Positions 19,616 through 28,285 of a DNA stretch of 64,000 nucleotides are shown here, one piece after another. Origin of the DNA: Candidatus Peregrinibacteria bacterium. GTDB taxonomy: Bacteria > Patescibacteriota > Gracilibacteria > UM-FILTER-43-11. Both the position numbers and the translations under genes were made by a program. The DNA lies in assembly GCA_016934215.1 (NCBI GenBank), contig JAFGTE010000013.1, forward strand, positions 1 through 64,000. The letters run 5' to 3'. The notes beneath the pieces were generated by a model. The model had not been told where the DNA came from. It worked only from the letters and a program-made list of their open reading frames with translations, and did no database searches. Positions within the stretch are counted from its first letter, which is position 1; each line of letters opens with the position of its first letter.

Positions 19616-19691
19616 TTCGCTAAGGGGAATCAATTTCCAGATCCTGGACTTCCGGTGTGGAAGCCCTCGGGATACTGATGTCCTTAGCGAA
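19616..19691 (-). promoter_or_regulatory. structured 5' leader element
   Basis: Perfect 10-bp inverted repeat ttcgctaagg/ccttagcgaa (19616-19625, 19682-19691) enclosing GGGCTTCC/GGAAGTCC hairpin. Confidence 0.65.
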
Positions 19692-19726
19692 AACAATTGT
19701 TATTAATGAACTGAATGGGCCGTATT

Positions 19727-19755
19727 ATACTACAAAATTTTTACTATTTTGTCAA
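19727..19755 (-). promoter_or_regulatory. sigma70-type promoter
   Basis: Minus strand TTGACA - 17 - TAGTAT (TATAAT also overlapping). Confidence 0.65.
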
Positions 19756-19796
19756 CTCTAATTAGCCTAAAAAACAGCTGAACACAAAATTTGTTA

Positions 19797-19825
19797 TTGA
19801 CCAAATTTTTTGTACAGACTATGTT
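19797..19825 (+). promoter_or_regulatory. divergent sigma70-type promoter upstream of rsmH
   Basis: TTGACC - 17 - TATGTT. Confidence 0.45.
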
Positions 19826-19909
19826 AAGTATGTAAAACAAAAACGAGCGAATGAAAACACAAAAAAATACTGCCTTTGTATACAAATTTGGCTCAGATAT
19901 AAGTGATTT

Positions 19910-19939
19910 AGCGCCCTTTTAGGCGCTTTTTGTGTCTTT
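19910..19939 (+). terminator. terminator/attenuator immediately upstream of rsmH
   Basis: agcgcc-cttttа-like loop-ggcgct followed by tttttgtgtctttttt, 15-40 nt before ATG 19954. Confidence 0.6.
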
Positions 19940-19953
19940 TTTGCTCCACTACT

Positions 19954-20880
19954 ATGGCTGAACTAACTCATACTCCCGTACTGCTTTCCGAAACACTTGA
20001 TCTTTTAAATCTTGAGGCAAATAAACATGTGATCGATGGCACCCTTGGTTTGGGAGGACACAGTGAAGCGATTTTGAAAAAAATTGGTCCTAAGGGAAAA
20101 CTGATGGCATTTGAGCAGGATGAACGAAACCTGAAAGAAGCCAAGAAGAGGCTGAAAAAATATGAAAAACAATGTCTCTTCATCCATTCGAACTTTGAGC
20201 ATCTGGCTGAAGTAGTGTCTAAGCACGCTTTTCAGCCGGATGCTATCTTTTTAGATTTAGGTCTTTCCTCTCCGCATATCGATGACCCGGAACGTGGCTT
20301 TTCTTTCCTCAAGGAAGGTCCTCTGGATATGCGATTCGATAAACGTCAGAAGCTGACCGCCGAAAAAGTCGTGAATACTTATTCTGAAAAAGATCTGGCC
20401 GATATTATTTTCCACTATGGTGAAGAAAGGCACAGTCGGGTGATTGCGCGAGCGATATTTAAAGCGCGGAAAGCAGCCCCCATTAAGACGACAACTGAAC
20501 TGGCCAGAATCATCGGTAAAACCATTCGATCCAAAGGAAAAATCCATCCTGCCACCCGAACTTTTCAGGCTCTGCGGATTTATGTGAACCGCGAACTGGA
20601 AGTACTCGAAAGTGTGCTGGAACAGTCTTTGAAACTGCTGAAAAAAGGAGGTCGGCTCGTCGTCATCTCCTATCACTCTCTCGAAGATCGTCTGGTGAAG
20701 AATTTTTTTCGGGATCAAACCCGCAATTGTATTTGCCCCAAGGAACTGCCTGTCTGTCAATGTAATTTCCAGAAAAAGCTTTATATCTTAACGAGAAAGC
20801 CTATAATACCTGATGGTATTGAGGTCTCTCACAACCCCCGTTCGCGAAGCGCGAAACTGCGGGCTGCGGAGAAATTATGA
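19954..20880 (+). CDS. rsmH: 16S rRNA m4C1402 methyltransferase
   Basis: HTPVLLSETLDLL..DGTLGLGGHS; PDAIFLDLGLSSPHIDDPERGFSF. Confidence 0.95.
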   Translation: MAELTHTPVLLSETLDLLNLEANKHVIDGTLGLGGHSEAILKKIGPKGKLMAFEQDERNLKEAKKRLKKYEKQCLFIHSNFEHLAEVVSKHAFQPDAIFLDLGLSSPHIDDPERGFSFLKEGPLDMRFDKRQKLTAEKVVNTYSEKDLADIIFHYGEERHSRVIARAIFKARKAAPIKTTTELARIIGKTIRSKGKIHPATRTFQALRIYVNRELEVLESVLEQSLKLLKKGGRLVVISYHSLEDRLVKNFFRDQTRNCICPKELPVCQCNFQKKLYILTRKPIIPDGIEVSHNPRSRSAKLRAAEKL

Positions 20881-21269
20881 TCAACCTCAACTCCCCCATA
20901 CAAACACATAAATACATGTCTTCAGCATTATTTATTGAAGGTAAATACTCCGAGCACGTGCGAAAAAGGACCTTGTCTCAAAAAATTGAATTTGGCATGA
21001 CGTCGCTGACTTTCTTCACGATTATACTCATCGCCATCATTAGCCTTGTCTATCTGGCTCACGCCAACCGTAATGCGACTAAAGGCTATGCGCTTAAAAA
21101 TCTGGAACTGAAACGGTCCCAGCTAATTACCGAAAATGAAGTCTGGGACATGCAGATCGCTCAGGTAAAATCACTTCAGGCACTTGAAAATGACCCGAAG
21201 ATCCGCACGATGGTCAAAGCGGATCAGCCTCTTTTTGTCAGAGGAGACAGTGCGATTGCGTCTAAGTAA
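20877..21269 (+). CDS. FtsL-like bitopic cell-division protein
   Basis: Position after rsmH, one TM helix, short coiled periplasmic region. Confidence 0.55.
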   Translation: MINLNSPIQTHKYMSSALFIEGKYSEHVRKRTLSQKIEFGMTSLTFFTIILIAIISLVYLAHANRNATKGYALKNLELKRSQLITENEVWDMQIAQVKSLQALENDPKIRTMVKADQPLFVRGDSAIASK

Positions 21270-21277
21270 ATTGCCTC

Positions 21278-22402
21278 ATGGAGCTCACTTGGGTTGAAAT
21301 CTCCAGAGAGGCTCTGACCTCTAACATCAAAACTTTCCGCCGTCTTGTGGGGTCGGCTGTTAAACTTGGCGTGGCGGTCAAAGCCAATGCTTATGGGCAT
21401 GGGCTTACTTTAAGTTCCAGGATTTTTTTAAAAGCGGGTGCCGATTACCTGTGTGTCAACGCTATTTATGAAGCCGAAACTCTTAGAAAGGCGGGCGTGA
21501 AGGCTCCTCTGCTGATTATTGGTTATACTCCCCTTTCGGATCTTCCAAAAGTCGTACAGCTGAAGTGTGAGTTAGTCGTTTACAATGTGGAAACGATTCG
21601 CGCACTGGGAAAACTCAGCAAACCGGTCAAAGTGCATCTGAAAATCGAAACGGGCAATCACCGGCAAGGTGTTCGTCTTTCTCAAATTCCTGCTGTACTG
21701 ACCGAATTTAAAAAGTACAAAAACCTGCAGATGGGCGGAATCTCCACGCACTTTGCCAACATTGAAGACCGGGTACACCATCATTACGCTCTGCATCAGC
21801 TAAAAGAATTTAAAAAAGCCATCCGCATTCTGGAAGAAGCCGGTCATGCCCCCCATTACCGTCACTGTGCCAACAGCGCAGCGGCCATTGTACTCCCTGA
21901 AGCCCATTTTAATTTTGTTCGTGTGGGCATCGGTGCTTACGGCCTCTGGCCCAGCGAAAAAACTTTGAAAGCCGCCCAGCATGCGGGCATCAACATTAAA
22001 CTCAAACCCGCCCTTACCTGGAAGACTATTGTAGCCCAGATCAAAGAAGTTGATAAAGGGGCTTTAGTGGGCTATGGATGCACTTATCAAATGCCTCACA
22101 CGGGCCGCATTGCGGTTCTTCCTGTGGGTTATTATGATGGCTATGTGCGTCTGCTCAGCAACAAAGGTCATGTGCTTATTCACGGTAAAAAAGCACCGGT
22201 CATCGGCCGCGTGTGCATGAATATGATCATGGTCGATGTCAGTCGTATTCCCGAAGCTCAACTGGAAGATGAAGTGATACTAATTGGTAAGCAGGGCAAG
22301 GAAGAAGTAACAGCGGAAGAAATGGCGGAACTTTCACAGACCATCAATTATGAAGTGACCACCCGTATCAACGAAAGAATTCCCAGAATATTCATTTCCT
22401 GA
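21278..22402 (+). CDS. alr: alanine racemase
   Basis: VKLGVAVKANAYGHG PLP motif; RVCMNMIMVDV. Confidence 0.95.
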   Translation: MELTWVEISREALTSNIKTFRRLVGSAVKLGVAVKANAYGHGLTLSSRIFLKAGADYLCVNAIYEAETLRKAGVKAPLLIIGYTPLSDLPKVVQLKCELVVYNVETIRALGKLSKPVKVHLKIETGNHRQGVRLSQIPAVLTEFKKYKNLQMGGISTHFANIEDRVHHHYALHQLKEFKKAIRILEEAGHAPHYRHCANSAAAIVLPEAHFNFVRVGIGAYGLWPSEKTLKAAQHAGINIKLKPALTWKTIVAQIKEVDKGALVGYGCTYQMPHTGRIAVLPVGYYDGYVRLLSNKGHVLIHGKKAPVIGRVCMNMIMVDVSRIPEAQLEDEVILIGKQGKEEVTAEEMAELSQTINYEVTTRINERIPRIFIS

Positions 22403-22475
22403 CTGTCAATCGCAACTGTTTTCAAGCATGCCTTTTTTGGAGTAGATTATTTTTGTTCTCTAATACTTTAAATAT

Positions 22476-23744
22476 ATGGACTTTTACAAAAACACGCTTT
22501 TTAATATGCAGAAAGCAGCCAAGATTATGAAACTTGATAAAGAGTCACTGGAAGTGCTTTCTTATCCGCAGAAAACACTGATTGTTTCGGTGCCGGTGCG
22601 GTTGGATGACGGTACTCTCAAAGTATTTGAAGGCTATCGCGTTCAGCACAGTGAACTTCGCGGGCCTTTTAAAGGAGGCTTTCGGTATCTGCCGGATGTA
22701 TCACTGGATGAGATCAAAGCCCTGGCCACCGAGATGAGTTTTAAATGTGCTGTGGTGGGCATTCCTTATGGTGGTGCCAAAGGGGGTGTGAAGTGTAATG
22801 CGAAGCAAATGAGCGAAGGTGAACTGGAACGGCTTACCCGCAAATATGTGCAGGCCGTTTATCAAATCGTCGGTCCCCGGCATGACATTCCTGCCCCTGA
22901 CATGTACACCAATCCTCAGATCATGGCCTGGTTTATGGATGAATATTCCAGATTGGTGAATGAATACCGGCCTGGGGTAGTAACCGGTAAACCGATTGAA
23001 GTCGGCGGCTCACTGGGGCGCGACACAGCCACCGCTCAGGGAGGCGTGTATGTACTGGAGGAATATCTGAATTCTCTGGATAAAAAAGCCCGTAAAAAAA
23101 ATTACACTGTCGTTGTTCAGGGCTTTGGAAATGCCGGCATGCACGTGGCCGACATTCTGCATGGGCTTGGTTTTACCATTGTGGGCGTCAGCGACTCCAA
23201 AGGCGGTCTTTACAATCCCAAGGGCCTTGATATTCAACAAGTTATTAAAGATAAAAAAGCCAAGGGGTCTGTGACAGAATGCAAGGAGGGTAAATGTGTT
23301 AAGCCGCATGAGATTCTTGAGAAACCCTGCGATATTCTGGTTCTGGCCGCGATGGAAAATCAGGTCACGGAAGCAAACATGAAACAGATCAAAGCACAGA
23401 TTATTCTGGAACTAGCCAATGGTCCGACCAGTTTTGAAGCAGATGAATACCTGGCTAAAAAAGGCGTGGTCATCATTCCCGATATTCTGGCCAATGCCGG
23501 TGGGGTAACCGTTTCTTATTTTGAATGGCTGCAGAACCAGCAGGCTTATTACTGGCCGCTTGAAGAGATCAAAATGAAGCTCAAGCGCATCATGCAGGAG
23601 TCTTTTGCCCGCGTGCATCATTTTAAGGAGGAACATAAATGTACAATGCGTGAAGCGGCTTATGTTTCAGCCTTTGACCGCCTGGAAAAAGCCATGAAAC
23701 TCAGAGGTTCAGGGGCTAATTTGAGGTGCAAGATTTATCACTAG
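22476..23744 (+). CDS. Glu/Leu/Phe/Val dehydrogenase
   Basis: GPFKGGFRYLPDVSLDEIKALATEMSFKCAVVGIPYGGAKGGV; VQGFGNAGMHVA. Confidence 0.93.
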   Translation: MDFYKNTLFNMQKAAKIMKLDKESLEVLSYPQKTLIVSVPVRLDDGTLKVFEGYRVQHSELRGPFKGGFRYLPDVSLDEIKALATEMSFKCAVVGIPYGGAKGGVKCNAKQMSEGELERLTRKYVQAVYQIVGPRHDIPAPDMYTNPQIMAWFMDEYSRLVNEYRPGVVTGKPIEVGGSLGRDTATAQGGVYVLEEYLNSLDKKARKKNYTVVVQGFGNAGMHVADILHGLGFTIVGVSDSKGGLYNPKGLDIQQVIKDKKAKGSVTECKEGKCVKPHEILEKPCDILVLAAMENQVTEANMKQIKAQIILELANGPTSFEADEYLAKKGVVIIPDILANAGGVTVSYFEWLQNQQAYYWPLEEIKMKLKRIMQESFARVHHFKEEHKCTMREAAYVSAFDRLEKAMKLRGSGANLRCKIYH

Positions 23745-23748
23745 ATTT

Positions 23749-24066
23749 AAGAAAGGGGCGACAGCTTGCGTGATGCGTACTGCCGCCCCCATGGGTACCT
23801 TCTGCAGGTTGCGCTGCGACGTGGCGCGCCGGACCATGCAGCCCTTCAAACCTTGAAGAGAGTTTTTGGCGTAGCGGGGTTAACTCTCATGAGGCTCCCA
23901 CCCCTCCAGGTGCAAAACTGTTCGTAGTGTGCCCACACACACAAGGGCGGTAACCCTAACGACAGTTTCTTCGTCTCGCTTTGTTGGTGCCCAGCGGGGG
24001 GAGAGTCCGCCGGGCTAAAGTATGCAGATGCCGCTAGGCATACTAACGTCCTTTCTCTTTGGAGAC
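23749..24066 (-). ncRNA. GC-rich structured RNA of unknown family
   Basis: Own minus-strand promoter (TTGACA 24095-24100, TAAAAT 24073-24078), at least six local hairpins, terminal hairpin ggggcgacag/ctgccgcccc plus U-tract; no convincing long ORF. Confidence 0.6.
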
Positions 24067-24157
24067 TTGTATATTTTACCATTTATTTATATTTTGTCAA
24101 TAGTATGTTTACTAAATGTGTTACACTGTTTTTTAGCAATCTATAAAACAATAAAAT

Positions 24158-24598
24158 ATGACCCTCAAAGAACAAATCGTGGCCGATATGACGGCCGCTA
24201 TGAAATCCAAAGATCCGAGTCTGAGTACCCTGCGCATGCTCAAGGCGGACATTATGAAATACGAAGTCAGTGGTGCTAATATGGTGGCCACGGATGATGT
24301 CGTTTTAGATCTTATCAAGCGCGCTATTAAGCAACGCAAAGAAGCTGCGGAAGGTTTCACGCAGGGCGGGAATAAAGAGGCCGCCCAGAAAGAACTGGAC
24401 GAAATCAAGATTTTAGAGCATTATATGCCCGAACAAATGAGTGAAGAACAGCTGAAGAAAATTGTTCAGGAAGTAATTACTCAGCTGTCTGCCGGACCCG
24501 CTGACTTTGGAAAGGTAATGGGCGCCGTGATGGGTAAGGTGAAAGGTCAGGCGGATGGCGGACTCGTCAATAAAATCGTCAAAGAGTTGCTGTCTTAA
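24158..24598 (+). CDS. YqeY/GatB-like domain protein
   Basis: MTLKEQIVADMTAAMKSKDPSLSTLRMLKADI; YMPEQMSEEQL; GKVMGAVMGKVKGQADGGLVN. Confidence 0.92.
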   Translation: MTLKEQIVADMTAAMKSKDPSLSTLRMLKADIMKYEVSGANMVATDDVVLDLIKRAIKQRKEAAEGFTQGGNKEAAQKELDEIKILEHYMPEQMSEEQLKKIVQEVITQLSAGPADFGKVMGAVMGKVKGQADGGLVNKIVKELLS

Positions 24599-24607
24599 AA
24601 ACAAAAT

Positions 24608-24907
24608 ATGATAAGTAGTCTCCCTCCATCCCCCATTGAAAAACCGACAGATTCTCAGGATGACCTGAGTAATATTACGGTTGCCAATAATACACAAAGC
24701 TCGCCTCCGGAAGCGCTTAAATCAGGCGTTTATCATAGCCTTGATCTTCTAGGACTTGATATTTCAGATGATCCGGGAAATAAACCCCTTGGAAATGCCT
24801 ATCGATTAGAGCAAATCAGTGTGCGAATGGAAGAAGATAACGAAAGAGCCCGCCGATTAAGAGAGCAAATGGATGAACTGCTTGCACAGATGGAGAAAGA
24901 GAAGTAA
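24608..24907 (+). CDS. small hypothetical protein
   Basis: ORF directly downstream of yqeY-like gene. Confidence 0.45.
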   Translation: MISSLPPSPIEKPTDSQDDLSNITVANNTQSSPPEALKSGVYHSLDLLGLDISDDPGNKPLGNAYRLEQISVRMEEDNERARRLREQMDELLAQMEKEK

Positions 24908-24912
24908 CTCTT

Positions 24913-27900
24913 TTAATTTTTATACTCCTCCCAATCCTTAATTTCTAAATCCTCTACCTTATACTTGGCCAGAGAGCGGATGAGGGTTTTGGCGAACTGA
25001 ACGTTGGTAAAAAGTGGAATGTGTTTGTCCACGCACATACGGCGGATGCGGTAGCCGTCGGTGAGTTCATCGTGGGCGTATTTGGTGGGAATCACAAAAG
25101 CGAGGTCAATTTTGCCGCCCAGCACGTGATCGGAAATATTGGGTTTCTTTTTCGTGGAAACTTTATGAAGCATGGTTACCTTTATTCCGTTTTCCTGCAG
25201 GAAGGCAGCGGTATTTTGGGTGGCATAAAGCGGATAGCCCATCTTCTGCATTTTCTGGCAGGCTTCGAGCATACTGACCTTGTCCTTCATCTTTCCGATC
25301 GAGAGTAAGATGCCTTTTTGCGGAATTTTATGTCCCACCGCCAGATAGGATTTTAAGAAGGCGGCTTCCAGATCGTTTCCAAAACAGGCCACTTCCCCGG
25401 TACTGGCCATCTCAACGCCCAATACAGGGTCGGCACCTTTCAGCCGGGGGAAGGAGAATTGCGGAAATTTGCAACCCACATAATCGAGGTCGACGGTTTG
25501 GTAACGAACGTCTTTTTTTACGTCGCCCAGCATGGCTTTGGTGGCGATATCGATAAAATTGTAACCGGTCACTTTTGACACAAAAGGGAAACTGCGGGAG
25601 GCACGCAGGTTACATTCGATGACTTTGACCTGATTGCTTTTCGCCAGAAACTGGATATTGAAGGGGCCGGTGATATTCAGACCTTCAGCGATCTTTTTGC
25701 CGATTTTTTTGACACGGCGCAGGGTTTCCAGATAAGTGCGCTGAGGCGGAAGCACAATGGTCGCATCGCCGGAATGGACCCCGGCGTCTTCGACGTGTTC
25801 CGAAATGGCGTAGATCAGTACCTTTCCTTTATAGGCCACCGCGTCCATTTCTATTTCGCGGGCGCCGACCTCGAATTTACTGATCACCACGGGAGCTTCC
25901 GTGTTCACTTTAACCGCTTTTCCTAAAAAGTTCTCCAGTTCGCCGTGCGTGTGGCTGACGCGCATGGCGGCGCCGGAAAGGACGTAGCTGGGGCGAACCA
26001 GTACAGGGTATCCCACTTTCTCAGCAAATGCGTAAGCGTCTTCAATATTACTGAAAGCTTTCCAAAGAGGCTGAGCCACTCTCAGTTTATCCAGCAGGGC
26101 TGAAAATTTATCACGGCTTTCGGCGCGGTCAATGTTCTGCACACTCGTCCCCATGATCTTAACACCGGCCTTATCAAGTTTGAGCGCCAGATTATTAGGA
26201 ATCTGCCCGCCCATCGAAATCACCATACCATTCGGTTTTTCTTTGTCGTGCACATCCATTACCCGCTCCAGACTGAGTTCATCAAAATAAAGCTTGTCGC
26301 ATTCATCGTAATCGGTGCTCACCGTTTCCGGATTGTAATTGATCATGATCGATTCAAAACCTGACTTGTGGAGCGTTTTGATAGCATTCACACAGCACCA
26401 GTCGAACTCAACCGACGATCCTATACAGTACGGCCCTGAACCGAGTACTATCGCCTTCTTTAAACTCGAAGTTTTTAAACTCGAATTTCGAGTTTTGAGT
26501 TTCGAGTTTTCAAAAGATATATCGTCTTTGTCGCCCCAGTAGGTCAGATAAAGGTAATTGGTTTTAGCCGGAAACTCCGCGCCTAAGGTGTCGATCTGTT
26601 TGACCACGGGAAGAATGCCCAGCTTTTTTCGGTACTCGCGCACTTTCATTTCTTCCGCGCTGACCCGATCACCAATCTGACGATCTGAAAAGCCGGCCCG
26701 TTTGTATTTTTTCATATCGGCCGGACTGATTTTATTCAGCGTTTTATTTCGTTTGATCTCTTTAGCTAATTTGGCAATGTTTTCGATTTTTGAAAGAAAC
26801 CAGGGATCCACGCCGGTCAGTTTATAAAGTTTTTTAACGTCATAGCCTTTACTGAATGATTCTGCCAAGGCGAAAATGCGACGCGGTGTGGGGATTCGGA
26901 CGGCTTCGTCGATATTGTCAAATTTAAAAGGATGATCGGTGAGGCCAAAGGCGCCAATCTGGATCATACGCAGACCTTTTTGGAGCACTTCTTCAAAATT
27001 CCTTCCAAGCGCCATCACCTCGCCCACCGATTTCATTTCGGTGGAAATCTCATCGGAGACTTTGCGGAATTTATTTAAGTCCCATCGGGGAATTTTGAGC
27101 GCCACGTAATCCAGAGCCGGCTCAAAACAGGCAGAGGTTTTTCCGGTGACGCTATTTTTTAATTCCGGCAGGCGGTAACCCAGCCCCAGTTTGGCCGCAA
27201 TATAAGCCAGCGGGTAACCCGTGGCTTTGGACGCCAGAGCGGAAGAGCGGGACAGACGGGCGTTGACTTCAATCACACGGTAGTCATCGGATTTAGGATC
27301 GAGCGCGTACTGGATATTGCATTCTCCCACAATGCCGAGGTGCCGGATGGTCTCCAGGGCGATGTTCCGCAGTTTCTGGTATTCGTGATTATTCAGGGTC
27401 TGACTGGGCGCGATCACAATGGATTCCCCGGTGTGGATACCGAGTGGATCCAGATTTTCCATGTTACAGACCGTGATGCAGTTATCGGCGCAGTCACGCA
27501 CTACTTCGTATTCAATTTCTTTCCAGCCGCGCAGATTTTCTTCGATGAGTACCTGAGGCGAGGCGGCAAACGCTTTGCTCAAAATCGTGTTGAGTTCTTC
27601 TTTGTTATGAGCAAAACCGGAACCGAGGCCGCCCAAAGCAAAAGCCCCCCGGACCATGAGCGGAAAGCCGATTTTAGTGGCTGCCTTTCTGGCTTCAGCA
27701 ACAGAATTACAGGCGTATGAGCGAGGCGATTTAATGCCAATCTCTTCCATTGATTTTTTAAAAAGATCACGGTCTTCTGTCAGCTGAATCGATTTGACGG
27801 GTGTTCCGAGGACGGTGAGTTTATACTTTTCAATGATGCCGGATTCATACAGCGCCACCCCACAATTCAGGGCCGTCTGTCCGCCAAAACTCAGGGCGAT

Positions 27901-28209
27901 GGCGTCGGGTTTTTCTTTTTTGATCACCTCCTCTACGAAATAAGGAGTGACCGGTAAAAAATAAATTTTATCAGCCAGTCCACGGCTTGTCTGGTTGGTG
28001 GCGATGTTCGGGTTGATTAAAATAACCTTCACGCCTTCCTCTTTAAAGGCCTTGATGGCCTGACTGCCTGAATAATCGAACTCCCCTGCCTCACCTATTT
28101 TCAAGGCTCCGGAACCAAGAAGCACGATTTTCTTAAATTTTTTCGATGGCATTTTCTTAGGTAGTTTAAAGAATCGATTGACACTTGGCAATGATTTTTT
28201 TATATCCAT
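24913..28209 (-). CDS. carB: carbamoyl-phosphate synthase large subunit
   Basis: Two ATP-grasp halves (VLLGSGALKIGEAGEFDYSGSQAIKA; VLGSGPYCIGSSVEFDWCCVNAI) and C-terminal MGS-like domain. Confidence 0.97.
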   Translation of the reverse strand: MDIKKSLPSVNRFFKLPKKMPSKKFKKIVLLGSGALKIGEAGEFDYSGSQAIKAFKEEGVKVILINPNIATNQTSRGLADKIYFLPVTPYFVEEVIKKEKPDAIALSFGGQTALNCGVALYESGIIEKYKLTVLGTPVKSIQLTEDRDLFKKSMEEIGIKSPRSYACNSVAEARKAATKIGFPLMVRGAFALGGLGSGFAHNKEELNTILSKAFAASPQVLIEENLRGWKEIEYEVVRDCADNCITVCNMENLDPLGIHTGESIVIAPSQTLNNHEYQKLRNIALETIRHLGIVGECNIQYALDPKSDDYRVIEVNARLSRSSALASKATGYPLAYIAAKLGLGYRLPELKNSVTGKTSACFEPALDYVALKIPRWDLNKFRKVSDEISTEMKSVGEVMALGRNFEEVLQKGLRMIQIGAFGLTDHPFKFDNIDEAVRIPTPRRIFALAESFSKGYDVKKLYKLTGVDPWFLSKIENIAKLAKEIKRNKTLNKISPADMKKYKRAGFSDRQIGDRVSAEEMKVREYRKKLGILPVVKQIDTLGAEFPAKTNYLYLTYWGDKDDISFENSKLKTRNSSLKTSSLKKAIVLGSGPYCIGSSVEFDWCCVNAIKTLHKSGFESIMINYNPETVSTDYDECDKLYFDELSLERVMDVHDKEKPNGMVISMGGQIPNNLALKLDKAGVKIMGTSVQNIDRAESRDKFSALLDKLRVAQPLWKAFSNIEDAYAFAEKVGYPVLVRPSYVLSGAAMRVSHTHGELENFLGKAVKVNTEAPVVISKFEVGAREIEMDAVAYKGKVLIYAISEHVEDAGVHSGDATIVLPPQRTYLETLRRVKKIGKKIAEGLNITGPFNIQFLAKSNQVKVIECNLRASRSFPFVSKVTGYNFIDIATKAMLGDVKKDVRYQTVDLDYVGCKFPQFSFPRLKGADPVLGVEMASTGEVACFGNDLEAAFLKSYLAVGHKIPQKGILLSIGKMKDKVSMLEACQKMQKMGYPLYATQNTAAFLQENGIKVTMLHKVSTKKKPNISDHVLGGKIDLAFVIPTKYAHDELTDGYRIRRMCVDKHIPLFTNVQFAKTLIRSLAKYKVEDLEIKDWEEYKN
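26461..26512. repeat. palindromic repeat in carB inter-domain linker
   Basis: aaactcgaagtttttaaactcgaatttcgagttttgagtttcgagtttt. Confidence 0.7.
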
Positions 28210-28285
28210 CGTAAAGCGGAGTGAATTACTTTACTTTTTTTATTTATATGTTATAATATTTCTGATTTATCCTTTCCGTGCAATT

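Noticed and set aside
23749-24066. RNase P RNA, tmRNA, SRP or 6S identity for the structured RNA
   Set aside because: Expected signatures (GAGGAAAGUCC / ACAGAA, tRNA-like end with GUUCGA, SRP GGAAGCAG loop) not found on the transcribed strand.
23846-24082. 78-aa minus-strand ORF in the structured region
   Set aside because: Its start lies at or above the predicted -10 box and it runs through several hairpins; better explained as an RNA gene.
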